NCBI GenBank assembly: GCA_937877515.1
Contig: CALFIX010000049.1
Span: 1 to 64,000, forward strand
From: an uncultured Treponema sp.
GTDB taxonomy: Bacteria > Spirochaetota > Spirochaetia > Treponematales > Treponemataceae
Direction of reading: 5' to 3'
DNA length: 64,000 nt
Numbering within the stretch: position 1 is the stretch's first letter; each line of letters opens with the position of its first letter. A model generated the notes under the pieces. The model saw only the letters and a list, made by a program, of their open reading frames with translations. It had not been told where the DNA came from and made no database searches. Shown piece by piece: positions 53,004 to 62,187 of this stretch. The position numbers and the translations under genes were made by a program.

Positions 53004-54086
53004 ATGAGAGAGGAAAAGTCAGCAAAGTCAAAGCGAAGAACGCTTATTGCCTGCATAACGGTATTTTGCGTGCTTTATATAATTTTTGCATTAAAGCCTT
53101 TAGGTTCTGAGCTGCATCTAACTCCTGAGTGGACTATAGATATGAATAGTGTTTCTTCAGTAGAAGAAGATGAAGAACTCATACCGTTTCGACTGGGGCA
53201 GAATATGGGGTACTTTACAAGGGATGGCAAAATTTCTTCCTGTATGACTTTTCCCTTTAAGTCTGCGATTTCAAAAAATTATTACGCTTCTTACGGAGCA
53301 ACCTCTAATTCTGTAGATTTTTATTCACCGCGCGGCGAAAAGTGCGGTACGATAAATGAATATGGTTTTCCATTTTTTGAAGAAGACCGCATTTATGTCT
53401 TTTTACCGGGCGGAAGCTCTTTCGTAGAATGTAATGGTGACGGCGAAAGACTCTGGCTTTACGAGCATTATGCTCCTGTTACAGCTTTTTCTTCCAGTAA
53501 CGGCGGAACTGTTGCAGGTTTTGCTGACGGAAAAATCGTTTCCTTTTATCCGGATGGAAAAGTAAACCAGCAGTTTGTTCCCGGCGGTAGTGCGGTAAGC
53601 GTTATTTTAGGTGTGGATATTTCTCGGGACGGTGAGAAAATTGCAGCAGTTTCGGGGCAGAAGCCTCAACGTATTGTGGTTGCAGAAAAGAATGGCTCTC
53701 ACTCTAGGGTAATTTTTCATGAAAATATTGACTCTCCTTGTGCAGGTCAGGTAAAGGTAAGGTTCAGTCTTAGCGGTAAAACTGTTTTCTATGACACAAA
53801 AGATAGCTTGGGTATAGTGGACTTGAGCAATGAAAATCATCCAAAAAGTTATAGCGTTCCGTTAAAGGGTGTTGTTTCTCAAATAGAAGAATCAAAGGAA
53901 AATTCCCTTGTGTATATTTTAAGCCGTGATAGCGGAGAGTATACTGTTACTGTTCTGGAGCCTTACGATCATGTTGTGTCTTCGTTTACTTTTAAGGCGC
54001 ATAATGCCTTTATACAGGTACGTGGTAATGCTCTTTTTGTTGGTAAAGATAATAAAATTTCCTGCCTTACTGTATTAAGAAGGTAA
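53004..54086 (+). CDS. Membrane-anchored hypothetical protein, propeller-like
   Basis: A 360-residue protein with a basic start and one span (about 14-33, LIACITVFCVLYIIFALKP). The rest is made of short repeated strands with glycine turns (TAFSSSNGGTVAGFADGKIVSFYPDGKV, VSVILGVDISRDGEKIAAVSGQ), as in WD40-type or YVTN propellers. No catalytic motif. The partner gene starts 15 bases downstream, suggesting an envelope pair. Function unknown. Confidence 0.6.
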   Translation: MREEKSAKSKRRTLIACITVFCVLYIIFALKPLGSELHLTPEWTIDMNSVSSVEEDEELIPFRLGQNMGYFTRDGKISSCMTFPFKSAISKNYYASYGATSNSVDFYSPRGEKCGTINEYGFPFFEEDRIYVFLPGGSSFVECNGDGERLWLYEHYAPVTAFSSSNGGTVAGFADGKIVSFYPDGKVNQQFVPGGSAVSVILGVDISRDGEKIAAVSGQKPQRIVVAEKNGSHSRVIFHENIDSPCAGQVKVRFSLSGKTVFYDTKDSLGIVDLSNENHPKSYSVPLKGVVSQIEESKENSLVYILSRDSGEYTVTVLEPYDHVVSSFTFKAHNAFIQVRGNALFVGKDNKISCLTVLRR

Positions 54087-54101
54087 TGAGGTGTGTCTGT
54101 G

Positions 54102-54968
54102 ATGCGTAAAAATATTTTAAAAGTGTTTTCATTATTCTTTTTTTCTCTAAATGTTTTTGCCTTTGACTGGCCTCAGCATGAAACTGCTTCCGATTCATTT
54201 TTTTCGTATTTTGGGCAGCTTAGGGGAAGTACCATAAGTTCGTCTTTAGTTTTTAGGGACAGTTCTGACGTAAAAGCTTCCGATTCCGGAGAAGTTGCAA
54301 TTTACATTAGAGAGCACAGCGACGATTTTGGCTGGTTTGAGTCTACTTTAGGAAGTGCGCTTGTTCTTTCTCATGCAGATTCAATAATGACTGTTTACGG
54401 AAACTTAGATGAAGGTACTGTTTCTTCCTTAATCTTAGAGTCTGACCATGTAGACACCGGAATGTTTATTGGAGAAAGCGGTAACTCCGCATGGCAAAAC
54501 GGAGAAAACAGCCTGGAGTTCCAGGTGTTTGACGTAAAAAATTCTACATCAATAAATCCTCGTGTCCTTATGCCGAGAGTGGGAAAGGAATTGTCCCTTA
54601 ACGTAGGCGATCTGACTTTACGGGGCAAAAATGGCGCAGATCACCGTCTTGTATGGGAAAAGTATTTTCCCAGCGGTACATACAGTCTTTACCGCGAAAG
54701 GCAGGATGTTGCAGTTCCTTACCGCACGGTTGTTGCGATAAACGGTGCTACTGTAGAAAGTATTTCTTATGATACGCTTTCAGAAAAGAACGGCCGCCTT
54801 TGTGCTGGAGGAAACGATTATTATCCTGTAGAAGTCCTATACCCCGATTCTAAAAAACAGCTTCTGGCAAATATCCTTCTGACTCGCGGTCATAATACTC
54901 TTTCCGTTACTGTAACGGACATACTTGGCGCAAGTCATACCCTTACGTATAACATTGACGTTAATTAA
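54102..54968 (+). CDS. LytM/M23-like protein with degenerate active site
   Basis: A 288-residue exported protein with signal (FSLFFFSLNVFA). The GSALVLSHADSIMTVYGNL segment is the M23 peptidase block that usually reads VRHANGxVTVYGHL. Here the second histidine is Asn and the final HLHFEV block reads NSLEFQVFD with no histidines. It is therefore probably a non-catalytic LytM domain. In other bacteria such proteins activate cell-wall amidases. The ATG at 54102 has ribosome site gaggtg 8 bases away; an in-frame GTG at 54093 is less likely. Confidence 0.75.
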   Translation: MRKNILKVFSLFFFSLNVFAFDWPQHETASDSFFSYFGQLRGSTISSSLVFRDSSDVKASDSGEVAIYIREHSDDFGWFESTLGSALVLSHADSIMTVYGNLDEGTVSSLILESDHVDTGMFIGESGNSAWQNGENSLEFQVFDVKNSTSINPRVLMPRVGKELSLNVGDLTLRGKNGADHRLVWEKYFPSGTYSLYRERQDVAVPYRTVVAINGATVESISYDTLSEKNGRLCAGGNDYYPVEVLYPDSKKQLLANILLTRGHNTLSVTVTDILGASHTLTYNIDVN

Positions 54969-54979
54969 ATTTTTTTCTG

Positions 54980-55008
54980 TTGACACGTTTTGTTTCATTT
55001 GGTATATT
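54980..55008 (+). promoter_or_regulatory. Promoter of the rimP-nusA-infB operon
   Basis: TTGACA (54980-54985) and TATATT (55003-55008) are 17 bases apart. Transcription would start near 55015. Confidence 0.8.
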
Positions 55009-55039
55009 CACAAGTACATTTTAATAAACTTGTTAAGAT

Positions 55040-55066
55040 GGAGCCCCTGCAAAGGCTCCTTTTTTG
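55040..55066 (+). terminator. Leader terminator before rimP
   Basis: GGAGCC (55040-55045) pairs with GGCTCC (55054-55059), followed by six T. It is only about 25 bases after the predicted start of transcription and 23 before the rimP start, so most transcripts may end here unless the hairpin is prevented from forming. Confidence 0.75.
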
Positions 55067-55088
55067 TTAGTTAGGGAGTTTTATAAAC

Positions 55089-55556
55089 TTGGACTACATT
55101 CCTTGCGAAACAGTTCCGCATTTTAGTGAGTGTTCAGAGATAGTTTCTGCACTCGGTTTTACTTTGGTTGAACTTCAGATTGTTCCACAAAAAGAATCTG
55201 TTCATGTAACTGTTGTCATTGCTTCAAAAGATCTGAAGCATGATATCGGGGTGTCTGATTGCTCAAAAGTTCATCATGCCCTGGAAGCCCGTATTGTAGA
55301 ATTTATTCACAGAAGTGAAGATGAGCTTTACATGGAAGTTTCTTCTCCCGGACTTGAGCGCAATATAAAGAATGCGGCAGAATTTGCTTTTTTTACGGGA
55401 CGCGAGGTTAGAGTCTGGGATAAAAATATTACTGACTGGGTGAGGGGTATCATAAAGAGTTCAGATGCTCAGTCTGTTACATTGCAACTTGAAGACGGCA
55501 GTGAGAAAACTGTTGCCTACATAGATATTGCTAAGGCAAAATTTATACACTTATAA
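55089..55556 (+). CDS. rimP: Ribosome maturation factor RimP
   Basis: A 155-residue protein needed for 30S subunit maturation. The family block VSSPGLERNIKNAAEFAFFTGREVRV is clear, as is the second strand region VTLQLEDGSEKTV. The start is a TTG at 55089 with ribosome site agggag. It is 12 bases before nusA, the order in most bacteria. Confidence 0.9.
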   Translation: MDYIPCETVPHFSECSEIVSALGFTLVELQIVPQKESVHVTVVIASKDLKHDIGVSDCSKVHHALEARIVEFIHRSEDELYMEVSSPGLERNIKNAAEFAFFTGREVRVWDKNITDWVRGIIKSSDAQSVTLQLEDGSEKTVAYIDIAKAKFIHL

Positions 55557-55568
55557 GGGAGGCTTGTT

Positions 55569-57002
55569 ATGTCAGAAATGGCAGATGCAATCCATGCACT
55601 TATTGCAGAAAAAGGCGTAAGTGAGGATTCAGTCAAGCGAACAGTAGAGAATGCAATTAAGGCGGCTTACAAACGTACTTACGGACAGTCAGAAAACTGT
55701 ATCGTAAAGTTTGCAGATGATTTATCAGAAGTTTATGTTTATGCACGTAAAACAATTGTAGACGGCGTTTACGATCCTTCTCAGGAAATTGAGCTTGAAG
55801 AAGCTTTGCAGTATAGCGAAGAATGTGAAGTTGGAGACGAAATAGATATTCTCTTAGACCCTCATAATTTTGAACGCTCTGCAGTTTCTACAGGTAAGCA
55901 GACTGCTCATCAGGGACTTAACGAAAGCTTTAAGGAAAATCTTTATAGTGAATACAAGGATAAAATTGGTGAAATCATAATCGGTTATTACCAGAGAGAA
56001 CACAATGGAAGCATTTATGTAGATCTCGGTAAGGTAGAGGGATTCCTTCCTTCTAAGTTTCAGAGTCCTCGCGAAACCTATGAAAAAAATGACCGCATTA
56101 AGGCTTTAATTACAGATATTAAACGTACGAACAACGGCATACAGCTTGTTTTAAGCCGTACAGATCCAAAATTTGTAGAAAATATTGTAGAGCTTGAAGT
56201 TCCTGAAGTTCAGGATAAGACAATAGAAATTTACAAGGTTGTTCGTGAAGCCGGTTACCGCACAAAGATTGCAGTTTATTCTAACAAGGCTGGCGTAGAC
56301 GCGGTAGGTTCCTGTGTAGGTATAAAAGGTCAGCGTATTCAGAATGTTATCCGCGAATTGGAAGGCGAAAAGATTGATGTCCTTGAATACAACGAAGACC
56401 CTCATGTATTTATTGCAAATGCCCTTTCACCTGCAGAAGTAAAGCGTGTTGTTATTAAAGACGCAGAAAAAAGAGAAGCTCTGGCTGTTGTAAGCGATGA
56501 GGCATTCTCTCTTGCAATTGGTAAGCAGGGGCAGAATGTACGTCTTGCAAATAAGCTTTGCGACTGGAACATAGATGTTAAGACAGAGGACCAGGTTTCT
56601 GAAGCAGATCTTACAGAAAATGAAAATCTTCGTGCTGCTGCAGAAGAGCTCTTTACGGAAAATCCGGAAGAAGAAGTTGCATTGGTAAGTGAACTTCCTG
56701 GCGTAGATGAGCGTGTTGCAGAAATCTTAAGAAACAGCGGTCTTGATGATATAGAAGTATTTGTAAATGCTGTAGAAGACGGTTCTGTACAGAAGATAGA
56801 AGGTCTTACACAGGATGATATAGAAACTCTTAATAAGATTATCAGCGAAAACGTAGAGTTTGCTGATGAAGATGAGGTTTCGGAAGAAGAGGGAGAGGCA
56901 GAGGAAGAAGAGTATTTCTGTCCTGACTGCGGTGCAAAAATCTCTCTGGATATGACACACTGCCCAGCATGCGGTGTTGAACTGGTTTTTGAGGAAAACT
57001 AA
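55569..57002 (+). CDS. nusA: Transcription factor NusA with C-terminal zinc ribbon
   Basis: A 477-residue NusA: N-terminal RNA polymerase-binding domain (1-130), S1 domain (about 135-200, IIIGYYQREHNGSIYVDLGKVEGFLPSKF), two KH domains (200-350, GQRIQNVIRELEGEKIDVL and AIGKQGQNVRLANKLCDWNID) and a helix-hairpin-helix stretch (about 380-435). The last 30 residues have Cys451, Cys454, Cys465 and Cys468 in CPDC-10-CPAC form, a zinc ribbon of the type seen in many small RNA-handling proteins. I do not recall it in NusA of E. coli or Bacillus. Confidence 0.93.
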   Translation: MSEMADAIHALIAEKGVSEDSVKRTVENAIKAAYKRTYGQSENCIVKFADDLSEVYVYARKTIVDGVYDPSQEIELEEALQYSEECEVGDEIDILLDPHNFERSAVSTGKQTAHQGLNESFKENLYSEYKDKIGEIIIGYYQREHNGSIYVDLGKVEGFLPSKFQSPRETYEKNDRIKALITDIKRTNNGIQLVLSRTDPKFVENIVELEVPEVQDKTIEIYKVVREAGYRTKIAVYSNKAGVDAVGSCVGIKGQRIQNVIRELEGEKIDVLEYNEDPHVFIANALSPAEVKRVVIKDAEKREALAVVSDEAFSLAIGKQGQNVRLANKLCDWNIDVKTEDQVSEADLTENENLRAAAEELFTENPEEEVALVSELPGVDERVAEILRNSGLDDIEVFVNAVEDGSVQKIEGLTQDDIETLNKIISENVEFADEDEVSEEEGEAEEEEYFCPDCGAKISLDMTHCPACGVELVFEEN

Positions 57003-57017
57003 GGAAGGCGAAATAGT

Positions 57018-59900
57018 ATGGCGGATGAAGTAGAAAAGAAGCCCGGATTTGTATTGAATAAAAGAGAAAAGAAAAGTGAAAGCCCCAGTGAGCAGACTCA
57101 AGCTGCTCAGCCTAAGAAAAAGGTTGTTGTAGTACGCTCTAAAAAGCCTGGAGCGGGTGGCGTTCATGTTGTTGCAAAAAAGGCTCCTGATTCATCTGCC
57201 GCACAAAGTTCTTCTAATGCAGAAAATCAAAAGCCGGTTATAAAGGAAAATAAAGCTACGGAAGCTTCTCCTGAAACAAAGCCAGCAGAAGCTGCTCCTG
57301 TGCCTAAAAAAGAAGCTGAAGAAAAGTCTGTTTCAAAAGAAACAGGACGTTCTGAGCGTGGAAGCGAAAAAGGATCTAGGCCTCAGAGAAGCGGTTCATC
57401 ATCCGTTTCTTCTTTTCAAACAAGCAGGCCTAATGTCAGAGCCGGTAACTTAAGTGGTGGTCCGCACGGTCGTTATGGAAATAACGGTGGCTATGGCAGA
57501 AACAACGGTTCTTCCGGCGGTTTTACAGGTGCTCAGGCTCGGGAAGGATACCAGAATAGAGAACGTTCCGGAAACTTCCAGGGTAACAGAAACTCAGGTC
57601 AGTCTGGCTATGGTCAGAACCGCGGTGGCTTTAATGGTCAGGGCGGACGCTCCGGTTATAATAATGGTCAGGGCGGACGATCCGGCGGCTTTAACGGTCA
57701 GTGCGGACGTTCTTCTGGCTTTGCAGGTCAGGGACGCGGAGGCTTTAATGGTCAGGGTGGAAGCCGTCCTGGTTCAGGAGGATTTTCTCCTCGTTCGGGA
57801 ATGGGGACTCCCCGCCCGACTTTTGGAAATGCAAGTCAGCTTGCAGGAAATAAGGCTCCTGCAAAGAAAGCATTCAAAGGTAAGAAACAGGTTTATAACA
57901 GAAAAGATCAGGAACAGGCTTTTGATGAAGACGAGCTTTATCAGAACAAAAAAAAGGAAGTTACTGTAGCCAGTGCAGTTCCTGATAAAATTGATATTTT
58001 TGAAACTATTACAGTTGCAGACCTTGCAAAGAAGATGAATCTCAAAGCCGGCGAAATTATTGCAAAGCTTATGAGTATGGGTATGATGGTTACAATTAAC
58101 CAGAGTATTGACAGCGACACTGCAACCATTTTAGCAAGTGAATACAACTGTGAAGTTCACCTGGTAAGTCTTTACGATGAAACCGTTATAGAAAGCGAAA
58201 AGGGCGAAGATTCAACTGTAAAACTTCGTCCTCCGATTGTTACTGTCATGGGTCACGTTGACCATGGTAAGACAAAGACATTGGACGCCATCCGCAATAC
58301 AAATGTTGTAGCCGGTGAAGCCGGTGGTATTACTCAGAAGATTGGTGCTTACCAGGTTACAACTCCAAAGGGTGTAATTACATTCTTAGATACTCCTGGT
58401 CACGAAGCATTCACAATGATGCGTGCCCGTGGTGCTCAGGTTACAGATATTGTTGTTCTGGTTGTTGCAGCTGATGACGGTGTCATGCCTCAGACATTGG
58501 AAGCAATTAGCCATGCAAAGGATGCAAAGGTACCTATTATTGTTGCAGTTAACAAAATAGATAAGCCTGAGGCAAATCCTGACCGTGTAATGACTCAGCT
58601 TTCTGAACACGGGCTTACACCGGAAGCCTGGGGTGGAGACACTCAGTATGTAAATATTTCTGCCCTCAAGAGGGAAGGTATAGATGACCTTCTTGATGCC
58701 ATTTTAGTTCAGGCAGAGGTTTTAGAGTTAAAGGCTCAGTATGACTGCCGTGCAGAAGGTAAAGTTCTTGAAAGCCGCATTGACCAGGGACGCGGTGTTG
58801 TTGCAAGCGTTGTTGTTGAACGCGGAACTTTACGCACCGGAGATCCTTTTGTTGCAGGTATTTATTCTGGACGTGTAAGAGCCCTCTTTGATGACCACGG
58901 AAACAAAATAAAAGAGGCAACTCCTGCAATGCCTGTAGAGGTTTTAGGTATAGAAAGCATGCCTAACGCAGGGGATCCTTTCCAGGTTACTGAAACAGAA
59001 AAAGATGCACGTGTGTTTGCTGCAAAAAGACAGGAACTTAAACGTTTTGAAGACGCAAAAGCAGTTAAGCGTGTTAATATTGATAACCTTTACTCAACTA
59101 TTGAACAGCGCGAAGTTAAAGAGCTTAAGCTTATCATTAAGGCAGACTTACAGGGTAGTGCGGAAGCACTTAAGACTTCCCTTGAAAAGCTTTCTACATC
59201 TGAAATCCGCGTAGCAGTCATTCACTCTAGTGCGGGTGCCATTAACGAAAGTGATGTTTCTTTGGCTGCAAGTGATGATAACGCAATCATTATTGGCTTT
59301 AACGTACGTCCGACACCTAAAGCAAAGCTTCTTGCAGATAAGGAAGCTGTAGAAATCCGCAAGTACAGCATTATCTACAAGTGTGTTGAAGAAATTCAGC
59401 AGGCTATGGAAGGTATGCTCCAGCCGGATACAAAAGAAGAAGTTACAGGTATGCTTGAAGTTAGAAACACATTCCGTGTTCCTAAGGTTGGCGTTATTGC
59501 AGGATGTTACGTTACAGACGGTGTTGTTAAAAAGACAAGCAGCATAAACCTTATCAGAGATGGTGTTGTAAAGTTTACGGGAAAGGTTTCTTCTCTAAAG
59601 AGATTCAAGGAAGATGCAAAAGAAGTTCGTGAAGGTTATGAATGTGGTCTTGGTATAGAAAACTGGCAGGACATTCAGGTTGGAGACCAGATAGAAGCCT
59701 TTGAATTTGTAGAAGTAAAACGTAAACTTGGTCAGGCACTTGTAGACGAAAGAGCCCAGGTAGAAAAAGCTGTTCGCGAAAGAGAACAAGCTGCTGCTCA
59801 GAAAGCTAAAGAAGAAGAAGCTTTAAGGGCAGAAGAAGAGAGAGCCGCTAAAGAAGCCGGTAAAGCTGCAAAAAGAGCTCAAGAGGAGAAGGCTGAATAA
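57018..59900 (+). CDS. infB: Translation initiation factor IF-2 with RGG-rich N-terminus
   Basis: A 960-residue IF-2. The GTPase begins at GHVDHGKT (412-419), with DTPGHEAF and NKIDKPEAN after it, followed by the usual barrel and fMet-tRNA-binding domains. The N-terminal region is unusual: residues about 145-267 are rich in Gly, Arg, Asn and Gln with tandem GGFNGQGGRSG-like units; the DNA has near-repeats of ggtcagggcggac between 57640 and 57770. The C-terminus has an added Ala/Glu/Lys-rich helix (REREQAAAQKAKEEEALRAE). It overlaps rbfA by one base. Confidence 0.95.
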   Translation: MADEVEKKPGFVLNKREKKSESPSEQTQAAQPKKKVVVVRSKKPGAGGVHVVAKKAPDSSAAQSSSNAENQKPVIKENKATEASPETKPAEAAPVPKKEAEEKSVSKETGRSERGSEKGSRPQRSGSSSVSSFQTSRPNVRAGNLSGGPHGRYGNNGGYGRNNGSSGGFTGAQAREGYQNRERSGNFQGNRNSGQSGYGQNRGGFNGQGGRSGYNNGQGGRSGGFNGQCGRSSGFAGQGRGGFNGQGGSRPGSGGFSPRSGMGTPRPTFGNASQLAGNKAPAKKAFKGKKQVYNRKDQEQAFDEDELYQNKKKEVTVASAVPDKIDIFETITVADLAKKMNLKAGEIIAKLMSMGMMVTINQSIDSDTATILASEYNCEVHLVSLYDETVIESEKGEDSTVKLRPPIVTVMGHVDHGKTKTLDAIRNTNVVAGEAGGITQKIGAYQVTTPKGVITFLDTPGHEAFTMMRARGAQVTDIVVLVVAADDGVMPQTLEAISHAKDAKVPIIVAVNKIDKPEANPDRVMTQLSEHGLTPEAWGGDTQYVNISALKREGIDDLLDAILVQAEVLELKAQYDCRAEGKVLESRIDQGRGVVASVVVERGTLRTGDPFVAGIYSGRVRALFDDHGNKIKEATPAMPVEVLGIESMPNAGDPFQVTETEKDARVFAAKRQELKRFEDAKAVKRVNIDNLYSTIEQREVKELKLIIKADLQGSAEALKTSLEKLSTSEIRVAVIHSSAGAINESDVSLAASDDNAIIIGFNVRPTPKAKLLADKEAVEIRKYSIIYKCVEEIQQAMEGMLQPDTKEEVTGMLEVRNTFRVPKVGVIAGCYVTDGVVKKTSSINLIRDGVVKFTGKVSSLKRFKEDAKEVREGYECGLGIENWQDIQVGDQIEAFEFVEVKRKLGQALVDERAQVEKAVREREQAAAQKAKEEEALRAEEERAAKEAGKAAKRAQEEKAE

Positions 59901-60283
59901 TGGGTCAGTTTAGATTACAGAAGCTTGGCGAGCAGATTCGTGAAGAAATTGCTTCCATGCTTCTAAAACATGAAATAAAGGATCCCCGGGTAAATGAGTT
60001 TTTAAGCATAAATCGTGTAGAAGTTGTTGCAGATTTGGCTTACGCAAAGGTTTATGTTTCGTCTTTCTTAGATGATAAGTCTGTAGAAAGAGGAGTTGAA
60101 GGCTTAAACTCTGCGGCAGGTTATATTCAGTCCTGCGTTGCAAAGAGAATTTCTACATATCGTTTTCCTCACCTGACTTTTGTTGCTGATTTTAGCATGA
60201 AAGAAGGTTACAAGATGGTGCAAAAATTAGATGCTCTTACAAAAGAAAGGGAAGAATTAGAAGCTAATGGCAAAGAAGAATAA
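59900..60283 (+). CDS. rbfA: Ribosome-binding factor A
   Basis: A 127-residue KH-like protein that helps finish the 30S subunit. LGEQIREEIASMLLKHEIKDPRVNEFLSINRVEV and YAKVYVSSFLDD are the family blocks. It starts with TAATG overlap at infB and overlaps truB by 17 bases, so it is tightly coupled. Confidence 0.93.
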   Translation: MGQFRLQKLGEQIREEIASMLLKHEIKDPRVNEFLSINRVEVVADLAYAKVYVSSFLDDKSVERGVEGLNSAAGYIQSCVAKRISTYRFPHLTFVADFSMKEGYKMVQKLDALTKEREELEANGKEE

Positions 60284-62177
60284 AAAGCCTTTAGTTCCAG
60301 GTATTGTTCCCTTAGCAAAACTTCCGGGTCCAACAAGCTTTTCGTCTTTATGGAGTATAAAACATGCTCTTAACACAGAAAAAGTCGGACACACGGGAAC
60401 TTTAGATTCTTTTGCAGAGGGGCTCCTTGTAGTCTTGTCCGGAAAATTAACTCATCTTGTTCCTCATGTAACAGGTTTTACAAAAACTTATAAGGCTGTG
60501 GTATGTTTTGGTCGCGGCACAGTTACCTTAGACCCTACTGTTCCCTGTACGGTCTTTGGCAGGGCTGTTACAAAAAAAGAAGTTGAAGAGGTTATCCCAA
60601 AATTTACAGGAGCGCTTCTTCAGAAACCTCCTGTCTATAGTGCTTTAAGAGTTGACGGCATTAGAGCAAGTGATGCTGTTCGTGACGGAAGTGAAGTAAA
60701 GCTTGAGAGCAGAGAAATTTTTGTTTATGAGAATAAGCTTATAGATTTTAAGGAATACGATGGCTCTGGTGTTTCTTATGCCCTCCTGGAAATAAAGTGC
60801 TCCAAGGGAACTTACATAAGGGCAATTGCCCGCGATATGGCAAAGGCATTAGGCACTGTAAGCTATTTATGTGCATTGCGCAGAACAGAAGTTGGTCCTT
60901 TTTCGCTAAACGAAGCTGCTTGTGCTAGTGAATTAAAGGATTTTACAATTGAATACGGAATAAGGAATGCATCTTATTTTGAGTCTCTAAAAGATTCTAA
61001 GCCTCAGAAAATAGAAGATACTCCGGAAATGTATGCTTCTATCCGCAGTCATCTTTTAAGGTTTACTCCGGAAGTTGCATATTCGTGCGGTTTCAGTTCT
61101 GACATATTAAAAAAAGAAGCCGAGCGTCTTTATGCAAATGGCCGGCCGTTATTGTGGAAGCATTTTTCCCGCATTCAGGAATTGGAAGAAAAGCCCAAGA
61201 ATGAGTGGAGGTGCGAGACAAGCTTTGCAGTCTATTATAGCGACATGCAGTTTGCCGGCATGATGAACATTGTAAATTCAAAACCAAAATATGGCTTTGT
61301 TGTTCCTCACGCAAAAAAAGAATTCAAGGTATATGACTGGACAGATGTCTTAAAGGGTGAGTTTCCTTTGCAATGGAAAAATAAAGGAACTTCTTTAACT
61401 ATTGGGAGTTTTGACGGGCTTCATGCAGGGCATGATGCACTTTTTGAAAGTACTCTTTCTTATGCAAAAGAAAAATCTCTAGTACCTGGAGTTGTAACTT
61501 TTACTCGTTCTTGTAAAACAAATGATCCTCTGTTTAAAGGTCAGATAACAACACTTTCTCAAAAGCTGGATTTCCTTAAAAATAAAGGATTCAGCTTTGT
61601 TTTAGTCATTGACTTTTCGCCTGAATTTAGTAAAATGGAGGGAACTTCTTTTGTTCATTTTATAAGAGAGGCATTAGGTCTTTCTTATTTAGCAGAAGGT
61701 GAAGATTTTAGGTGCGGCTATAAAGGGCTGCTTACTATGAAAGAGCTTTCCCTTGTTGCAAAAGACGAAAACTTTATTTTGCAGACTGTAGAAGATGTTG
61801 TTTTAGATGGAAAAAGAGTTTCTTCTAGCAGAGTTCGTGAAAGTGTTTTTAATGCAGAGTTTTTAAATGTTCAGAAGATGCTTTTAAGGCCTTTTTCTTT
61901 TGACTGTTCGGGTTTTGAATGGCAGAAAGAAAGGGAAGATAAAGATGGAGTTTGGCTTGTTTCAAACCGTCTTAGTGCACAGGTGCTTCCAAAAGAAGGC
62001 ATCTATAATGTTGTGGCAATACTGTCTGGAGACGAAGCTTTTGAAGATTCGGTGGAATTAAAAGAGGTTTCGTGTAACACGCTACATACATTGTTTTCTG
62101 TAGAGAAGGATTTTATAAAAATCTTACTTGCAACAGAAGGCATGGCTAAGCGCGTGCAGGCAATAAATTTTTTATAA
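60267..62177 (+). CDS. TruB-RibF fusion: tRNA pseudouridine-55 synthase joined to FAD synthetase
   Basis: A single 636-residue frame. Residues 1 to about 240 are TruB: GHTGTLDSFAEGLL with catalytic Asp47, YKAVVCFGRGTVTLDPT and KGTYIRAIARDMAKALG. From about 375 the RibF adenylyltransferase begins: GSFDGLHAGH (380-389), then a nucleotide-binding fold to the SSSRVRE block. The last 100 residues (RPFSF, LPKEGIYNVVAI) keep the outline of a riboflavin kinase but lack the GxPTAN motif (WLVSNRLSAQ instead). So FMN-to-FAD conversion may be intact and riboflavin-to-FMN lost. In T. pallidum the two are separate genes as I recall. The reading frame is continuous with no stop. Confidence 0.9.
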   Translation: MAKKNKKPLVPGIVPLAKLPGPTSFSSLWSIKHALNTEKVGHTGTLDSFAEGLLVVLSGKLTHLVPHVTGFTKTYKAVVCFGRGTVTLDPTVPCTVFGRAVTKKEVEEVIPKFTGALLQKPPVYSALRVDGIRASDAVRDGSEVKLESREIFVYENKLIDFKEYDGSGVSYALLEIKCSKGTYIRAIARDMAKALGTVSYLCALRRTEVGPFSLNEAACASELKDFTIEYGIRNASYFESLKDSKPQKIEDTPEMYASIRSHLLRFTPEVAYSCGFSSDILKKEAERLYANGRPLLWKHFSRIQELEEKPKNEWRCETSFAVYYSDMQFAGMMNIVNSKPKYGFVVPHAKKEFKVYDWTDVLKGEFPLQWKNKGTSLTIGSFDGLHAGHDALFESTLSYAKEKSLVPGVVTFTRSCKTNDPLFKGQITTLSQKLDFLKNKGFSFVLVIDFSPEFSKMEGTSFVHFIREALGLSYLAEGEDFRCGYKGLLTMKELSLVAKDENFILQTVEDVVLDGKRVSSSRVRESVFNAEFLNVQKMLLRPFSFDCSGFEWQKEREDKDGVWLVSNRLSAQVLPKEGIYNVVAILSGDEAFEDSVELKEVSCNTLHTLFSVEKDFIKILLATEGMAKRVQAINFL

Positions 62178-62187
62178 GGAGTAAGTT

